NCBI GenBank assembly: GCA_002304445.1
Contig: NEVA01000011.1
Coordinates: 61,978 to 125,977, forward strand
Direction of reading: 5' to 3'
DNA from: Opitutia bacterium Tous-C4FEB
Lineage (GTDB): Bacteria; Verrucomicrobiota; Verrucomicrobiia; Opitutales; Opitutaceae
DNA: 64,000 bases
Position numbers and translations under genes: made by a program. The notes beneath the pieces were generated by a model. The model was not told where the DNA came from and did no database searches. It saw only the letters and a program-made list of their open reading frames with translations. Shown one piece after another: positions 17,720 through 28,187 of this stretch (positions are counted from its first letter, which is position 1; every line of letters begins with the position of its first letter).

Positions 17720-18848
17720 AACTGATCGTTCCAATTTAGGCCTTAAACTTGGACTGCTCCTTCTGCTTTCGCTTGGTTTGGGCGGATATTTTGTTCTAAC
17801 GGGGCGCGCGACGGCTAAGGTTGCTATTGTGACCAAAGGCCGAGCCGTCAATTCCGTGCCGGGTACTCTTGTAATCAGGGCAGAATATGAGCAACCGCTT
17901 GTGAGTGAAATCGCCGGCCGGGTCATTGAGAAAGACTTTAATCTCGACCCCGGCAAGCAGGTGAAAAAGGGCGATGTATTATGCCGCATCGATAGAACCG
18001 ATACCCAAATTGAAATCGAGAATATCGAAAGCGAAGAGAGCGCCTTGAAACGCCGCATCGAAGTCGGCTCGCTCACTGAGCTCGAGCGTCAAACGGCTCG
18101 TGAGGCCCTAGACCAATATGAACGCATGTATAAACTCGGGAGCGTCTCTGAAGCCGATATCATTAAACAAAGGCGCGCTTACAAGGCCATGGAAATTAAG
18201 GTCGAAAACGACAAGATATCCAGCCAGGCCTCGTTAAGCAGTTACATTAATCAGCTTAAAGTGAAACGCCGTATCGTCGAGAAAATGACAATCACGGCGC
18301 AGTTTGACGGCGTGGTTTCTGCGGTCTTTGTACACCCTGGTGCCTTGATCAACGCGAACACCTCCTTGGCGACTCTGATCACCATCAACCGCGTCGTTGA
18401 AGCGAAGATCAGCCAAGAAAACTTCGCTGGTATCGCGCTCGGTCAAAACGCTATCGTGCGTTTCCTTGGCCACGAAGAGGACATTTTCGACGCCAAGATC
18501 GTCAAGATTATGCCAACCGCCGAAGCCGACACCCAACGCTATATTGTGCATCTTGATGTGAACGTTAAGGGCCGTAACGAACTGCTCGTACCCGGTCTAA
18601 CCGGTGAAGCCAGCATTGTGGTGGGCGAGCGCGATGCCGAAGCCCTTGTGCCACGCCGCGCGGTTTTTGGTAATGGTATCTACGTCGTCGAGGACGGTCG
18701 CGTGAAACGTCGCAAAGTGGAGCTTGGTTACGTCAGCCTCAACATCGTGGAAGTCATCAAAGGCCTAAAAGCCGGTGAATTGGTTATAGTGGAAGACATC
18801 GACAAATACCGCGAAGGCGACCGCGTGAACACCGAGGTCGTAAAATAA
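17709..18848 (+). CDS. HlyD/MacA-type periplasmic adaptor
   Basis: 379 residues. One N-terminal membrane segment (LGLLLLLSLGLGGYFVL) is followed by a lipoyl half-motif (VSEIAGRVIEKDFNLDPGKQVKKGDVL), a coiled-coil hairpin at about residues 95-190, the second lipoyl half (ITAQFDGVVSAVFVHPGAL) and a beta-barrel/membrane-proximal domain (VEAKISQENFAGIALGQ, VVGERDAEALVPRRAV). It should link the inner-membrane ABC permease to the TolC duct. The start overlaps the end of tolC, so translation is likely coupled. Confidence 0.9.
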   Translation: MPTKTDRSNLGLKLGLLLLLSLGLGGYFVLTGRATAKVAIVTKGRAVNSVPGTLVIRAEYEQPLVSEIAGRVIEKDFNLDPGKQVKKGDVLCRIDRTDTQIEIENIESEESALKRRIEVGSLTELERQTAREALDQYERMYKLGSVSEADIIKQRRAYKAMEIKVENDKISSQASLSSYINQLKVKRRIVEKMTITAQFDGVVSAVFVHPGALINANTSLATLITINRVVEAKISQENFAGIALGQNAIVRFLGHEEDIFDAKIVKIMPTAEADTQRYIVHLDVNVKGRNELLVPGLTGEASIVVGERDAEALVPRRAVFGNGIYVVEDGRVKRRKVELGYVSLNIVEVIKGLKAGELVIVEDIDKYREGDRVNTEVVK

Positions 18849-18886
18849 TCAACCCCGGCTTAGTAGCTTTGCAGTTTCCTGTCTTG

Positions 18887-20128
18887 ATGTCGCCAAATCT
18901 TCGCATCGCCCTCCGTTTCCTTACAGCGAAGAAGCGCGCCATGCTCATGAGCCTCTCTTGCACCGTGCTCGGCGTAGGTCTGTTTGTGCTCACGCAGGCC
19001 ACAACGCGTGGTTTTGAGGAATTCTTTATCAAGACAATCCTCGGAACCGACGGCGCGATGCGGGTCGAGGATAAGATTCAAGACACGCTGCGTCAGATGA
19101 CGGCCGGTGGTGGCTCGGATTTTCAAATCAGCCAACGCCAAGGGCTAAAATACATCGAAGGCATAGAGGAGCCGAAACTTATCATTAACGCGCTAAAAGA
19201 TTTTTCCAATGTTTCGGGCGCCGCGCCGGTGTTGCGTGGATCGGTCTTGGTGCGCGCCGATTTCAAAAATGAATCGGCGCAGGTATTTGGCATTCACTTA
19301 GAGGATCAACTAAAAGTCTCAGATCTCGGGCGCCAGATCGTGCAGGGTGACATCGCGACGTTTCGCGAACAGCCCGCCGGTGCACTCATGGGCCGGGTGT
19401 TGGCCGACCGTTTACAACTTTCTACGGGCAGTTCCTTCATTCTCGAAGCGCAAGGTCAGCGCCTGCGCTACAGCGTAAGCGCCATTTACGAAACGGGCGT
19501 GGCTGATATAGATAAGATGCGCGTCTATGTCCACATGAGCGAGGCGCGTTCGCTGCTGAAGAAGCCCAGCGGAGTCTCGTTCGTACAAGTGAACTTGTTT
19601 GAGAAAGATCGCGCCCCGCAAAACGCCATGCAAATACAAGAGGTGCTCAAGCATAGCGCAAAGCCTTGGCAGGAACGTGAGAAATCATGGCTCTCAACTT
19701 TTCGTGCGCTGCGGATTTCGTCCGCGATCACTGTCTCGGTGTTTACACTGATTGCTGGTTTGGCGATGTTTAATACTTTGGCCATGATAGTCCTCGAAAA
19801 GACAAAAGACATCGCAATCCTCCGATCGATGGGCTATGAGCGTCGTGACATTACGCAAATATTCCTCTGGCAGGCGGGCATCGTGTTGACGATTGGAGCT
19901 ATCCTAGGATGCATCGTGGGGGCCTTGTCTACGCTCGGAGTTTCCCATATGCCGCTGCCCATCAGTGGCATATTCAAGACGGAGACATTCGTGGTTTCGT
20001 GGAACGGTTGGCACTACGTGGAGGCGATCACGACGGCAGCGTTGATGGTTATGATCGCTAGTTTGATTCCTGCGCGGCGCGCTGCGAGGTTAGAGCCCGG
20101 CGACATCGTTCGTGGAACTGCTCAATAA
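18887..20128 (+). CDS. ABC transporter permease, FtsX/MacB/LolE type
   Basis: 413 residues from the ATG at 18887 (MSPNLRIALRFLTAKKRA). An upstream TTG is possible but not needed. One N-terminal membrane helix (LMSLSCTVLGVGLFVLTQA) is followed by a large periplasmic MacB_PCD-like domain, and three C-terminal helices with the FtsX core pattern MIVLEKTKDIAILRSMGY and LIPARRAARLEPGDIVRG. This is the mechanotransmission type of permease that moves lipoproteins, peptides or macrolides from the periplasmic side. It lies 38 bases after the adaptor and 14 before the ATPase. Confidence 0.92.
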   Translation: MSPNLRIALRFLTAKKRAMLMSLSCTVLGVGLFVLTQATTRGFEEFFIKTILGTDGAMRVEDKIQDTLRQMTAGGGSDFQISQRQGLKYIEGIEEPKLIINALKDFSNVSGAAPVLRGSVLVRADFKNESAQVFGIHLEDQLKVSDLGRQIVQGDIATFREQPAGALMGRVLADRLQLSTGSSFILEAQGQRLRYSVSAIYETGVADIDKMRVYVHMSEARSLLKKPSGVSFVQVNLFEKDRAPQNAMQIQEVLKHSAKPWQEREKSWLSTFRALRISSAITVSVFTLIAGLAMFNTLAMIVLEKTKDIAILRSMGYERRDITQIFLWQAGIVLTIGAILGCIVGALSTLGVSHMPLPISGIFKTETFVVSWNGWHYVEAITTAALMVMIASLIPARRAARLEPGDIVRGTAQ

Positions 20129-20142
20129 TTGCTCTTTCTGCT

Positions 20143-20829
20143 ATGGCTTTTACAAATGAGCTAGCGCTTCGATGCGACGGATTGCACCGGTATCTCGGAC
20201 AGGATGATGCTCGGGTTCATGTTTTGAAGGGTGTATCGTTTGAAGCGCGCCGCGGCGAGGTCTATGCGATAGTTGGTCCATCGGGTTGCGGTAAATCGAC
20301 GTTGCTTTACTTGCTTGGCCTATTGGATCGCCCGGACGGCGGAGAGATTGAAATTAATGGACAAATGATGTCGACGTCCGACGACATCGCTAGGACTGAC
20401 GCCCGATGTGAACATATCGGGTTCGTTTTTCAGTTTCACTTTTTAATGTTGGAGTTCTCAGCGCTCGACAACGTCATGATGCCGATGCGCAAGCTCGGTC
20501 GCTTATCCCAGCAAGAGATGGTGGAACGCGCCCATTATTTGCTTTCGTCTGTGGGATTGGGCGAGAAAACTCACCGACTGGGCACGCAGTTGTCGGGTGG
20601 TGAACAACAGCGTGTTGCTGTCGCTCGGGCCCTCGCAAATCAGCCGTCAATTATTTTGGCTGATGAACCGACGGGAAATCTTGATGTGAAAAACTCAGGT
20701 TTGGTTTTCGATCTGTTGACGCGTCTTGCGAAAGAGAATGGACAGGCTGTTGTCCTAGTAACTCATAATCCTGAAATAGCCGCACGTTGCGATTTTACAC
20801 GGCCGATGCGCGACGGTCTTTTTGTTTAA
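20143..20829 (+). CDS. ABC transporter ATPase, LolD/MacB type
   Basis: 228 residues. Walker A is GPSGCGKST (about residues 46-54), the signature is LSGGEQQRVAVARAL, Walker B is IILADEPTGNLD and the switch His is in VTHNPEIAARC. It pairs with the FtsX-type permease just upstream. The four-gene order duct, adaptor, permease, ATPase defines a complete MacAB-TolC-like pump; its cargo cannot be deduced. Confidence 0.94.
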   Translation: MAFTNELALRCDGLHRYLGQDDARVHVLKGVSFEARRGEVYAIVGPSGCGKSTLLYLLGLLDRPDGGEIEINGQMMSTSDDIARTDARCEHIGFVFQFHFLMLEFSALDNVMMPMRKLGRLSQQEMVERAHYLLSSVGLGEKTHRLGTQLSGGEQQRVAVARALANQPSIILADEPTGNLDVKNSGLVFDLLTRLAKENGQAVVLVTHNPEIAARCDFTRPMRDGLFV

Positions 20830-21538
20830 AGCTAATTGGCGGCAATTGCTCATGGTTCCGGTTTAGGAGAATACCCTTGGTTCCTGTCTGGTAAACAAAC
20901 TGGTGCGAGGTATTCAATAAACCGATACGTAGCGCTCGCCAGCTGCATGGTCGCGAGTTTGCATGACTTTGGTCCAAAATTGATAAGTTTTTTTGGGCGA
21001 CGGTGGCTGGGGCGGGATAAAGAGTAAGGATCACCGGCAACCTAGGCGGGGCGCGACGGCGCTGCTGCAGGTGGGATGTGACGGTGCCTTGCAGTTAAGG
21101 GTCGATGCGATGCTCGGGATCGAGCGGTCCGGGCCTTTGGCGGGATTTACCGGTGTGTTCTCCCGGCCAAAATTTCTGGGGCCACTTCGGACGCGCGCAA
21201 ATTAGTTTTTTTCCACGATTCTTGTTCGTCGCTTATTAAGAAACAGAAACGGAGCAAACGGGAATTTTTAGTTTACAATGGAAAGTGCCCTCTCTTTTTC
21301 TGAGGGCTATTACACCGAAAACCACACCCTCCACGGAGCATTCTCCACAACGTGCCGCAACCCCGGGTTGCGCATGTTTCGGATCTAGTGCACGCCGCTT
21401 TGGTTCGAAGGCGGAATCCGGTAAAGGTTTTGGATTCGTGCTTTCGCTTAGAAATCTAGGATTCAGCTTGAGATCAAAAATATTTCCCGGCGCGCTTTTG
21501 GGGTTGGCTAGCGGTTAAGCCGTCAAATTTCACGTTCC
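20830..21538. other. 709-base intergenic region between efflux and respiratory operons
   Basis: No open frame here has a recognisable domain or sensible codon use on either strand. The stretch contains a hairpin (21287-21307), several T- and A-rich patches such as those near 21205 and 21235, and must contain the promoter of the ACIII operon, for which I found no clear boxes. It is unusually long for this compact region and could hide a small RNA or decayed gene. Confidence 0.5.
21287..21307. terminator. Hairpin GCCCTC/GAGGGC with pyrimidine-rich loop
   Basis: Six-base perfect arms enclose a nine-base T-rich loop. It lies 458 bases after the ABC ATPase gene and 232 before actA. A transcription terminator or a leader hairpin is possible; there is no clean T-run after the second arm. 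Confidence 0.35.
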
Positions 21539-22192
21539 ATGTCGAAAATTTTCCCGAAGTCTGCCAATAGCCTTCCGCTTCAAATCATCATTTACTTGGT
21601 GGTTTTGACCGGGATTGCGACCGCAGGTGTCACCTACTACATGACGCCGAAGTACACGCGGATCGGGTATGCTCCCGTCCAGCCGGTCCCGTTTAGTCAT
21701 GAGAAGCACGTCTCCGAACTCGGGATTGATTGCCGTTTTTGCCATAGCAACGTCGATAAGTCGGGTCATTCAAATGTCCCGACTTCGCAGACCTGCATGA
21801 ATTGCCACAATCAGATCAAGACCGACAGTCCTCTGTTGGCTCCGGTTCGTGAGAGCTACGCCAGCGGTGATTCGGTGCCGTGGGTTTGGATTCATAAGAC
21901 TCCTGATTACGCCTACTTCAATCACGCTGCCCACGTAAACCGAGGGGTCAGCTGTGTCGAGTGTCACGGGAAGATCAACGAAATGGAAGTTGTCGCTCAC
22001 AACCAGTCGCTCAGCATGGCATTCTGCCTTGAGTGCCATCGCAATCCCGAGACGCGGGTCCGCGATCCGAAGGATGTTTATGATCTAAATTCTCAAACCA
22101 TTGCGGCCAAGGCTGGAGTCGAGGCCGGCGTAAAGTTCGTCCACGATTGGAAGATCAAGCCGCCACAGAGCTGTTCCGGCTGCCACCGATGA
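21539..22192 (+). CDS. actA: ACIII subunit ActA, membrane-anchored pentahaem cytochrome c
   Basis: 217 residues with one N-terminal membrane helix (LQIIIYLVVLTGIATAGVTYY) and five CxxCH haem motifs: CRFCH (65-69), CMNCH (86-90), CVECH (139-143), CLECH (163-167) and CSGCH (212-216). Five haems in a protein of this size is the ActA pattern of alternative complex III, which oxidises quinol and reduces cytochrome c or an oxidase in place of the bc1 complex. ATG of actB overlaps its TGA. Confidence 0.95.
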   Translation: MSKIFPKSANSLPLQIIIYLVVLTGIATAGVTYYMTPKYTRIGYAPVQPVPFSHEKHVSELGIDCRFCHSNVDKSGHSNVPTSQTCMNCHNQIKTDSPLLAPVRESYASGDSVPWVWIHKTPDYAYFNHAAHVNRGVSCVECHGKINEMEVVAHNQSLSMAFCLECHRNPETRVRDPKDVYDLNSQTIAAKAGVEAGVKFVHDWKIKPPQSCSGCHR

Positions 22193-25100
22193 AACGCAAA
22201 TTTGACCATTCCGCCCCGTCCGAAAGCGCGCTTACTGGGCCCCGTTATTGGCGCAGTCTTGACGAACTTACTGCCACCCCGGGCTTTCAGCAGCACCTAG
22301 CTCGCGAGTTTCCCGAGGGTGCCTCTACTCTCGATGGGGTAGATCGCCGAAATTTCATGAAGCTCATGGCGGCCTCGTTCGCTTTGGGCGGTCTTGGTTT
22401 AGCCGGTTGCCGCCGGCCCGAGAAGAACATTCTCCCTTTCGGCAAATCCGTTGAAGGCGTCATTCCTGGTCTGCCGCAATACTTTGCGACCGCGATGCCG
22501 CTCCGGAAGTCCGCGATTCCGTTGCTGGCCGAGACGCATCAAGGTCGGCCGACGAAGCTTGAAGGAAATCCGACTTACGCACCGCACGGCGGCGCGAGTT
22601 CTCTCCTCGCTCAAGCCTCTGTGCTTGATCTTTACGATCCTGAGCGGGCTACGGTAAGTACCAGCAAGGGCGATGTCCTTTCGGCTGCCGCAGCCAACGA
22701 TCTTTTGGCTGGAATCGGCAAGACCTACGCTGCGGTCCAAGGTGCTGGACTCGCGTTTCTCGCCGAGCAATCGTCGTCGCCGACCCGTGCGCGACTTGTT
22801 GCCCAGCTTCGAGCCAAGTTTCCCAAGGCGATTTGGTCGGAGTATGAGCCCGTCAGCGATGAACCCCCGGCTAGCGCAGCTCGGGCGGTGTTCGGAGCCG
22901 CAGTGAAGCCAATCTATCGTTTCGCGAAGGCGGAGCGGATTGTTTCGTTGGATGCCGATTTTTTAAGCGCCGAGTCGGGTAGCCTTTATTACGCCCGCGA
23001 ATTCGCCAAGGGGCGTCGCGTGACGAAAAAAGAAGACCCGATGAATCGACTCTACGTGGCCGAGAGTGCGCTAACGCTCACCGGCTCGATGGCCGACCAT
23101 CGTCTCCGCCTCGCCAGCAGCCACATTTTTTCTTTTGCGGCGGCCCTCGCCGGTAAAATCACCGGGGACCCAGTCTATGCGCGCTTTGCCGCGGGACTCG
23201 ATATCAAGCCTGAGTGGATTGCCGAGTGCGCAGCCGATCTCGCCGCGCACAAGGGCACCAGTCTCGTCGTCGCCGGAGCGCACCAACCCGCAGGGGTTCA
23301 TGCGATTGCTTACGCGATCAATGCGTCGCTCGGAAACATCGGCCGCACGGTCGACTTCGTCGAAGTCGATTCAGATGCGTCCGTCTCCATCTCGGACCTC
23401 GCCAAGGCAATCACGGCAAATTCGGTCAAGACTCTTGTCGTTCTCGGAGGTAATCCCGCTTATAACGCGCCCGCCGAGCTGAATTGGTCCGAGCTTCAAA
23501 AATCTGTCGGCGAAGTCCTCCGCTTTGGTTACTATTCGGACGAGACCTCTGCTCTTGCCGGTACCCATCTGGCGGCTGCGCATTATCTCGAATCTTGGGG
23601 CGACGCGCGGACCGCCGACGGAGTCGTCGTGCCTGTGCAGCCGATGATTCTGCCGCTTTTCGGCGGGATTACCGAAATCGAGACGCTCGCCCGCATTTTG
23701 GGACTGCCCAAGACTGACGGCTACTCGCTGGTCTACGACACAGTAACCGCTCTTGGTGGCGGCGACTCGGCCAAGACCTTCCGGCGTTTTCTGCATGACG
23801 GGCTGTTGGCCAACTCGGCCTACCCGATCGTTTCGGTGAATCTCTCGGCTCGCGGCCTTGACCAAGTCCTCGGGGGCGTGGCTCCAGCGGTCGGCGCGCT
23901 TTCCAAGGCCAACCTTGAGGTGCGTTTCGTCACCGATCACAAGATGGACGACGGTCGCTTCGCGAACAATGGTTGGCTCCAAGAATGCCCCGATCCAATT
24001 ACAAAGATTTCATGGGACAACGCCATTCTCGTGAGTCCTCGGCTCGGCAAGGAACTCGGCATCGAGCCCAAGGGTTCGTTGATCCAAGTCGCACGCAAGG
24101 AAGAAGCTGACTTTACTCAAGGGGCGGAGAACGCTCATGTATTTACGTTAACGGTTGGTGGTCGTACGGTTCGCGGTCCGGTTCATATCCAGCCCGGTCT
24201 GTCTAACTATACGGTCGTCGTCGCTCTCGGCTACGGCCGCACTAAGTCCGGGCATGTCGGGACTGGGGCCGGATTCAGTGCCTACGCGCTTCGCACGGCC
24301 CAAGCTCCGGCGTTTGTCACGGGCGCGACCTTGGCCACGACCGGCACCCGGATGAAGCTCGCGAACACGCAGGAGCATTGGTCGATGGAAGGCCGAGACC
24401 TGATCCGCGAAGCTAACTACTCAGAGTATAAGGAGAATCCCGATTACGTGCGCGAAATGGGCATCGAGTCCCACGCGCCTTCGAATCTAGGCAAAGTGGG
24501 GGAGGCCATGACTCCCGCGCAGCGTGCAACTGAAATCCCGCGCGGCGGTTCTCTCTATGAGACGCCGAAGTTTGATGGGGTGCATCAGTGGGGCATGTCG
24601 ATCGATCTCAACACTTGCATCGGGTGCAACGCCTGCGTCGTTGCCTGTCAGGCCGAGAACAACATTCCAATCGTCGGCAAGGACCAGGTAATGCGCGGCC
24701 GCGAGATGCATTGGATCCGCCTCGATCGCTACTATTCCGACGGCAAGGCCGACGGACGTGCGATGGCCGACCTGTTTGGCGGCGAACCCAGCGGCAACAG
24801 CATCTTGCCGGAAGACCCTCAGATTTCTCTCCAGCCAATCGCCTGTGCCCAGTGCGAGCTCGCCCCGTGCGAGATCGTGTGCCCCGTCAACGCGACTGTT
24901 CATGACGACGAAGGTCTGAACACGATGGCCTACAATCGATGCATTGGCACCCGTTATTGCGCGAACAATTGTCCGTATAAGGTTCGTCGTTTTAATTTCT
25001 TTGATTACAACCTACGTCCGCTCGACAGCCTCTATCTCGGCCAACTGGCGCCGAAGGGTATGCCTGAGCTGGTGAAGATGGTGAAGAATCCCGAAGTCAC

Positions 25101-25575
25101 CGTGCGGATGCGCGGTGTTATGGAGAAGTGCACTTATTGTGTTCAACGCATTCAAAACGGGAAGATCCAACACAAGGTGAAAACCGCGCAGGCTGGCCGT
25201 CCGTCTGACGTCGTCGTTCCCGATGGCGTGATCAAGACTGCCTGCCAACAGGTTTGTCCGGTCGAATCGATCGTTTTCGGCAACATTCTTGATCCGAAGA
25301 GCGAGGTCTCTGTCGCCAAGGCTCGCGAGCAGGACTACGCTCTGCTCGGCTACCTCAACATTCGTCCGCGCACGACTTACCTCGGCAAGCTGCGTAATCC
25401 AAACTCCAAGATGCCCGACTACGCCGCGCTCCCGCTCAGCCGCATAGAGTATAACAACAAGAACCATTCCGGCGATCACGGTTCCAGCCATGGCGAGAAA
25501 CCTGAGAAACCAGCCAAGAAAAGTGGCGGGCACTCGTCCGTTCTCCCCGGTAACCGCAGCGGAGGGCAGAGCTAA
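22189..25575 (+). CDS. actB: ACIII subunit ActB, fused molybdopterin-oxidoreductase-like and Fe-S ferredoxin domains
   Basis: 1128 residues from the ATG at 22189, which overlaps the actA stop. The N-terminus has the ACIII-specific YWRSLDEL motif and a twin-arginine-like signal ([20 protein letters not shown], then AGC). Residues about 80-750 resemble the catalytic domain of molybdopterin oxidoreductases, but as in other ActB proteins it probably binds no cofactor. From about residue 804 a ferredoxin domain carries four cysteine clusters: [35 protein letters not shown] and CTYC plus CQQVC, matching three [4Fe-4S] and one [3Fe-4S] clusters. The last 50 residues are polar and rich in Gly, His and Lys. 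Confidence 0.95.
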   Translation: MKRKFDHSAPSESALTGPRYWRSLDELTATPGFQQHLAREFPEGASTLDGVDRRNFMKLMAASFALGGLGLAGCRRPEKNILPFGKSVEGVIPGLPQYFATAMPLRKSAIPLLAETHQGRPTKLEGNPTYAPHGGASSLLAQASVLDLYDPERATVSTSKGDVLSAAAANDLLAGIGKTYAAVQGAGLAFLAEQSSSPTRARLVAQLRAKFPKAIWSEYEPVSDEPPASAARAVFGAAVKPIYRFAKAERIVSLDADFLSAESGSLYYAREFAKGRRVTKKEDPMNRLYVAESALTLTGSMADHRLRLASSHIFSFAAALAGKITGDPVYARFAAGLDIKPEWIAECAADLAAHKGTSLVVAGAHQPAGVHAIAYAINASLGNIGRTVDFVEVDSDASVSISDLAKAITANSVKTLVVLGGNPAYNAPAELNWSELQKSVGEVLRFGYYSDETSALAGTHLAAAHYLESWGDARTADGVVVPVQPMILPLFGGITEIETLARILGLPKTDGYSLVYDTVTALGGGDSAKTFRRFLHDGLLANSAYPIVSVNLSARGLDQVLGGVAPAVGALSKANLEVRFVTDHKMDDGRFANNGWLQECPDPITKISWDNAILVSPRLGKELGIEPKGSLIQVARKEEADFTQGAENAHVFTLTVGGRTVRGPVHIQPGLSNYTVVVALGYGRTKSGHVGTGAGFSAYALRTAQAPAFVTGATLATTGTRMKLANTQEHWSMEGRDLIREANYSEYKENPDYVREMGIESHAPSNLGKVGEAMTPAQRATEIPRGGSLYETPKFDGVHQWGMSIDLNTCIGCNACVVACQAENNIPIVGKDQVMRGREMHWIRLDRYYSDGKADGRAMADLFGGEPSGNSILPEDPQISLQPIACAQCELAPCEIVCPVNATVHDDEGLNTMAYNRCIGTRYCANNCPYKVRRFNFFDYNLRPLDSLYLGQLAPKGMPELVKMVKNPEVTVRMRGVMEKCTYCVQRIQNGKIQHKVKTAQAGRPSDVVVPDGVIKTACQQVCPVESIVFGNILDPKSEVSVAKAREQDYALLGYLNIRPRTTYLGKLRNPNSKMPDYAALPLSRIEYNNKNHSGDHGSSHGEKPEKPAKKSGGHSSVLPGNRSGGQS

Positions 25576-27002
25576 TGGGCCATAATCACGAATCTTCGTC
25601 CCCCGCTCCGGCGATCCTTGCCGAGGTGAATCCGACTCCGTTTCCGCGTGCGGTCTTGGTGGAAAACAACCGCAGTTATTCGTGGATCACTGAAAAGATC
25701 TGCGGCATCATCGAGGGTAAGACACCGACTTGGTGGTGGGTCTGCTTCGCTTTGGCTTGTTTCGTTGCATCCTTCACGGTCGCAGGCATTTCATACCTCG
25801 TTGCGACGGGCGTCGGCGTTTGGGGCCACGCCAATCCGGTCAACTGGGCGTGGGACATCGTCAATTTCGTCTTCTGGATTGGTATTGGTCACGCCGGCAC
25901 CCTGATCTCCGCGATTCTCTGTTTGCTGCGTCAGAAATGGCGTACGTCGATCAATCGTGCGGCCGAGGCTATGACGATTTTCGCCGTCGTGTGCGCCGGT
26001 ATCTTCCCGGTTTTTCACGTCGGTCGCGTCTGGTATGCCTTCTATCTCTTCCCGATCCCGAATTCGAATGCGATCTGGCAAAATTTCCGTTCGCCGCTCG
26101 AGTGGGACGTATTCGCCGTCTCGACCTATGGTACGGTCTCTGTGCTCTTCTGGTATGTCGGCCTATTACCCGACCTCGCCATTTTGCGTGATCGCTTCGA
26201 GGCCGCTGGTCAACGTGCCCGCTCCTTTATCTACGGATTTTTTGCGATGGGCTGGCGCGGTTCGAACCGTCACTGGAGCAACTACGAAATGGCTTATCTC
26301 GTGTTGGCCGGCATCTCCACTCCGCTGGTTCTTTCTGTTCACACCATCGTCTCGTTCGACTTCGCCGTTTCATTGTTGCCCGGTTGGCATACCACGATTT
26401 TCCCTCCCTATTTCGTAGCCGGCGCGATCTTCTCCGGCTTCGGCATGGTGCTTACCCTGATGTTGCCCTTGCGGGCGGTCTACGGTCTCCAAGATCTGAT
26501 CACGCAGTATCACATCGACTGCATGTGCAAAATCACTTTGGCGACTGGCACGATCGTTGGCTATGCCTATGGCATGGAATTCTTTATTGCGTGGTATGGC
26601 GCTAATCCAAACGAAGGTTTCGCATTCGTGAACCGCGCCTTCGGCCATTACGCGTGGGCCTATTGGATTATGATTTCCTGCAACGTCATCACGCCGCAGT
26701 TCTTTTGGTTCAAATCGGTTCGGCACAACACCAGCCTCGTCTGGATTCTTTCGATCTTCGTCAACGTCGGGATGTGGTTTGAGCGCTTCGTGATTATCGT
26801 GACCTCGCTCGCCCGCGACTTTCTACCGTCGAGCTGGGGCTACTATTCGCCGAGCATCGTCGAGATCTTTACGTTCTTCGGCACATTCGGTGTATTCTCA
26901 GTGCTGTTCTTATTGTTCATTCGCTTCCTGCCCATCATGCCGATGGCCGAGCTTAAGGCTGTCACGCCGCAAGCCGATGTCCACGGCGGCGAGAAGCACT
27001 AA
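25575..27002 (+). CDS. actC: ACIII subunit ActC, NrfD/PsrC-like membrane protein
   Basis: 475 residues, nearly all membrane helices (about ten). The NrfD family fold is visible in [38 protein letters not shown] and [20 protein letters not shown]. In ACIII this subunit holds a quinol-binding site facing the periplasm and is thought to contribute to energy conservation. Its ATG shares one base with the actB stop (TAATG). Confidence 0.95.
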   Translation: MGHNHESSSPAPAILAEVNPTPFPRAVLVENNRSYSWITEKICGIIEGKTPTWWWVCFALACFVASFTVAGISYLVATGVGVWGHANPVNWAWDIVNFVFWIGIGHAGTLISAILCLLRQKWRTSINRAAEAMTIFAVVCAGIFPVFHVGRVWYAFYLFPIPNSNAIWQNFRSPLEWDVFAVSTYGTVSVLFWYVGLLPDLAILRDRFEAAGQRARSFIYGFFAMGWRGSNRHWSNYEMAYLVLAGISTPLVLSVHTIVSFDFAVSLLPGWHTTIFPPYFVAGAIFSGFGMVLTLMLPLRAVYGLQDLITQYHIDCMCKITLATGTIVGYAYGMEFFIAWYGANPNEGFAFVNRAFGHYAWAYWIMISCNVITPQFFWFKSVRHNTSLVWILSIFVNVGMWFERFVIIVTSLARDFLPSSWGYYSPSIVEIFTFFGTFGVFSVLFLLFIRFLPIMPMAELKAVTPQADVHGGEKH

Positions 27003-27014
27003 TCAACCTCGACC

Positions 27015-27548
27015 ATGCCTACTTCTTCTTACGGCTTGATCGCCACTTTTGAGACCGCCCCCCAGATTTACCAAGCAGCGCAGAGAGTGCGCGATGCTGG
27101 TTACAAGAATTGGGACTGCATCACGCCCTTTCCTGTTCACGGGCTTGATGGCGCGATGGGTCTTGGTCGTTCGCAGGTTCCGCGTATCTCCCTCGTAGGT
27201 GGGATAATCGGTTTCATCACCGGCATGACCATGATTTATTGGACTGGCGCGGTGGACTACGAATTGATCGTTGGCGGCAAACCCTACTTCAGCCCGATGT
27301 TTGCTTTTCCGATAAGCTATGAGCTCACGATTCTTTTCACAGCGTTCGCTACGATCGGCGGCATGTTCTTTCTTAATGGACTGCCGATGCATTATCACCC
27401 CGTATTGAAATACGAACACATCAAGCGCGGCATGGATGACACGTTCTTTATCGTCATCGAAGCACGCGACCCACGGTTCAATCTAGCCAACACCAAAGCC
27501 CTGCTCGAGCAGGCCGGCGGGAAAGCCATCACGGAGCTGGAAGCCTGA
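27015..27548 (+). CDS. actD: ACIII subunit ActD (DUF3341)
   Basis: 177 residues with two membrane helices (LVGGIIGFITGMTMIYWTG and ELTILFTAFATIGGMFFLNG). The YGLIATFETAPQIYQAAQRV start and CITPFPVHGLD motif are the DUF3341 marks of ActD. It contacts ActC in known ACIII structures. It lies 12 bases after actC and 3 before actE. Confidence 0.93.
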   Translation: MPTSSYGLIATFETAPQIYQAAQRVRDAGYKNWDCITPFPVHGLDGAMGLGRSQVPRISLVGGIIGFITGMTMIYWTGAVDYELIVGGKPYFSPMFAFPISYELTILFTAFATIGGMFFLNGLPMHYHPVLKYEHIKRGMDDTFFIVIEARDPRFNLANTKALLEQAGGKAITELEA

Positions 27549-27551
27549 GCC

Positions 27552-28187
27552 ATGCGCCACGTCTACCTTGTCACTTTCTTTGTCGTTGTGCTCGGCGTTT
27601 CCATTCTCGGACTGCGCGGCACCAAATTTACTTCGGCACCGATGGATGTGTTTCCCGAGTGGGCATTCCCCGGTATGAAGCATCAGCCCAAGCCCTACGC
27701 CCAAGGATCTAGCGATTTCTTTGCTGACGGACGTTCCGACCGTATGCCGGTAGCCGGCACCGTGCAACGCGGTATGCTCCGTGATGACGAGCACCTCGAC
27801 CACGGCAAAACTGCGACGGGCGCATTCGCTCGCGGCTTCCCGGAGGTACTCCCGGTTGATTTTAAGCTCATGGAACGCGGTAAGGATCGTTTCACGATCT
27901 ACTGTGCGCCGTGTCACGGTGCGCTTGGCGACGGCAATGGCATTACCAAAAAATACGGCATGGGTGCTACCCCGTCCTTTCACGACGACCGCCTGCGCCA
28001 GATCGCCGAGGGCGAGATATATCAGACGATCACCAACGGCAAAAATAACATGTTGTCCTACGCGGATAAGCTAGTGCCGGCAGATCGCTGGGCGGTAATC
28101 GCCTACGTCCGCGCGCTCCAGCGCGCTCAATCTGGCACCGTGGCCGATGTGCCCGCCGCCCATAAATCGGAGCTTGGTTTAAAATGA
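27552..28187 (+). CDS. actE: ACIII subunit ActE, mono-haem cytochrome c
   Basis: 211 residues with an N-terminal hydrophobic anchor (LVTFFVVVLGVSILGL). One haem site CAPCH lies near residue 119, and the probable axial Met is in NNMLSYADKL. The central GMKHQPKPYAQGSSDFFADG segment is typical of ActE. It should carry electrons from ActA/ActB to the downstream cytochromes. Its stop overlaps the actF ATG (ATGA). Confidence 0.92.
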   Translation: MRHVYLVTFFVVVLGVSILGLRGTKFTSAPMDVFPEWAFPGMKHQPKPYAQGSSDFFADGRSDRMPVAGTVQRGMLRDDEHLDHGKTATGAFARGFPEVLPVDFKLMERGKDRFTIYCAPCHGALGDGNGITKKYGMGATPSFHDDRLRQIAEGEIYQTITNGKNNMLSYADKLVPADRWAVIAYVRALQRAQSGTVADVPAAHKSELGLK

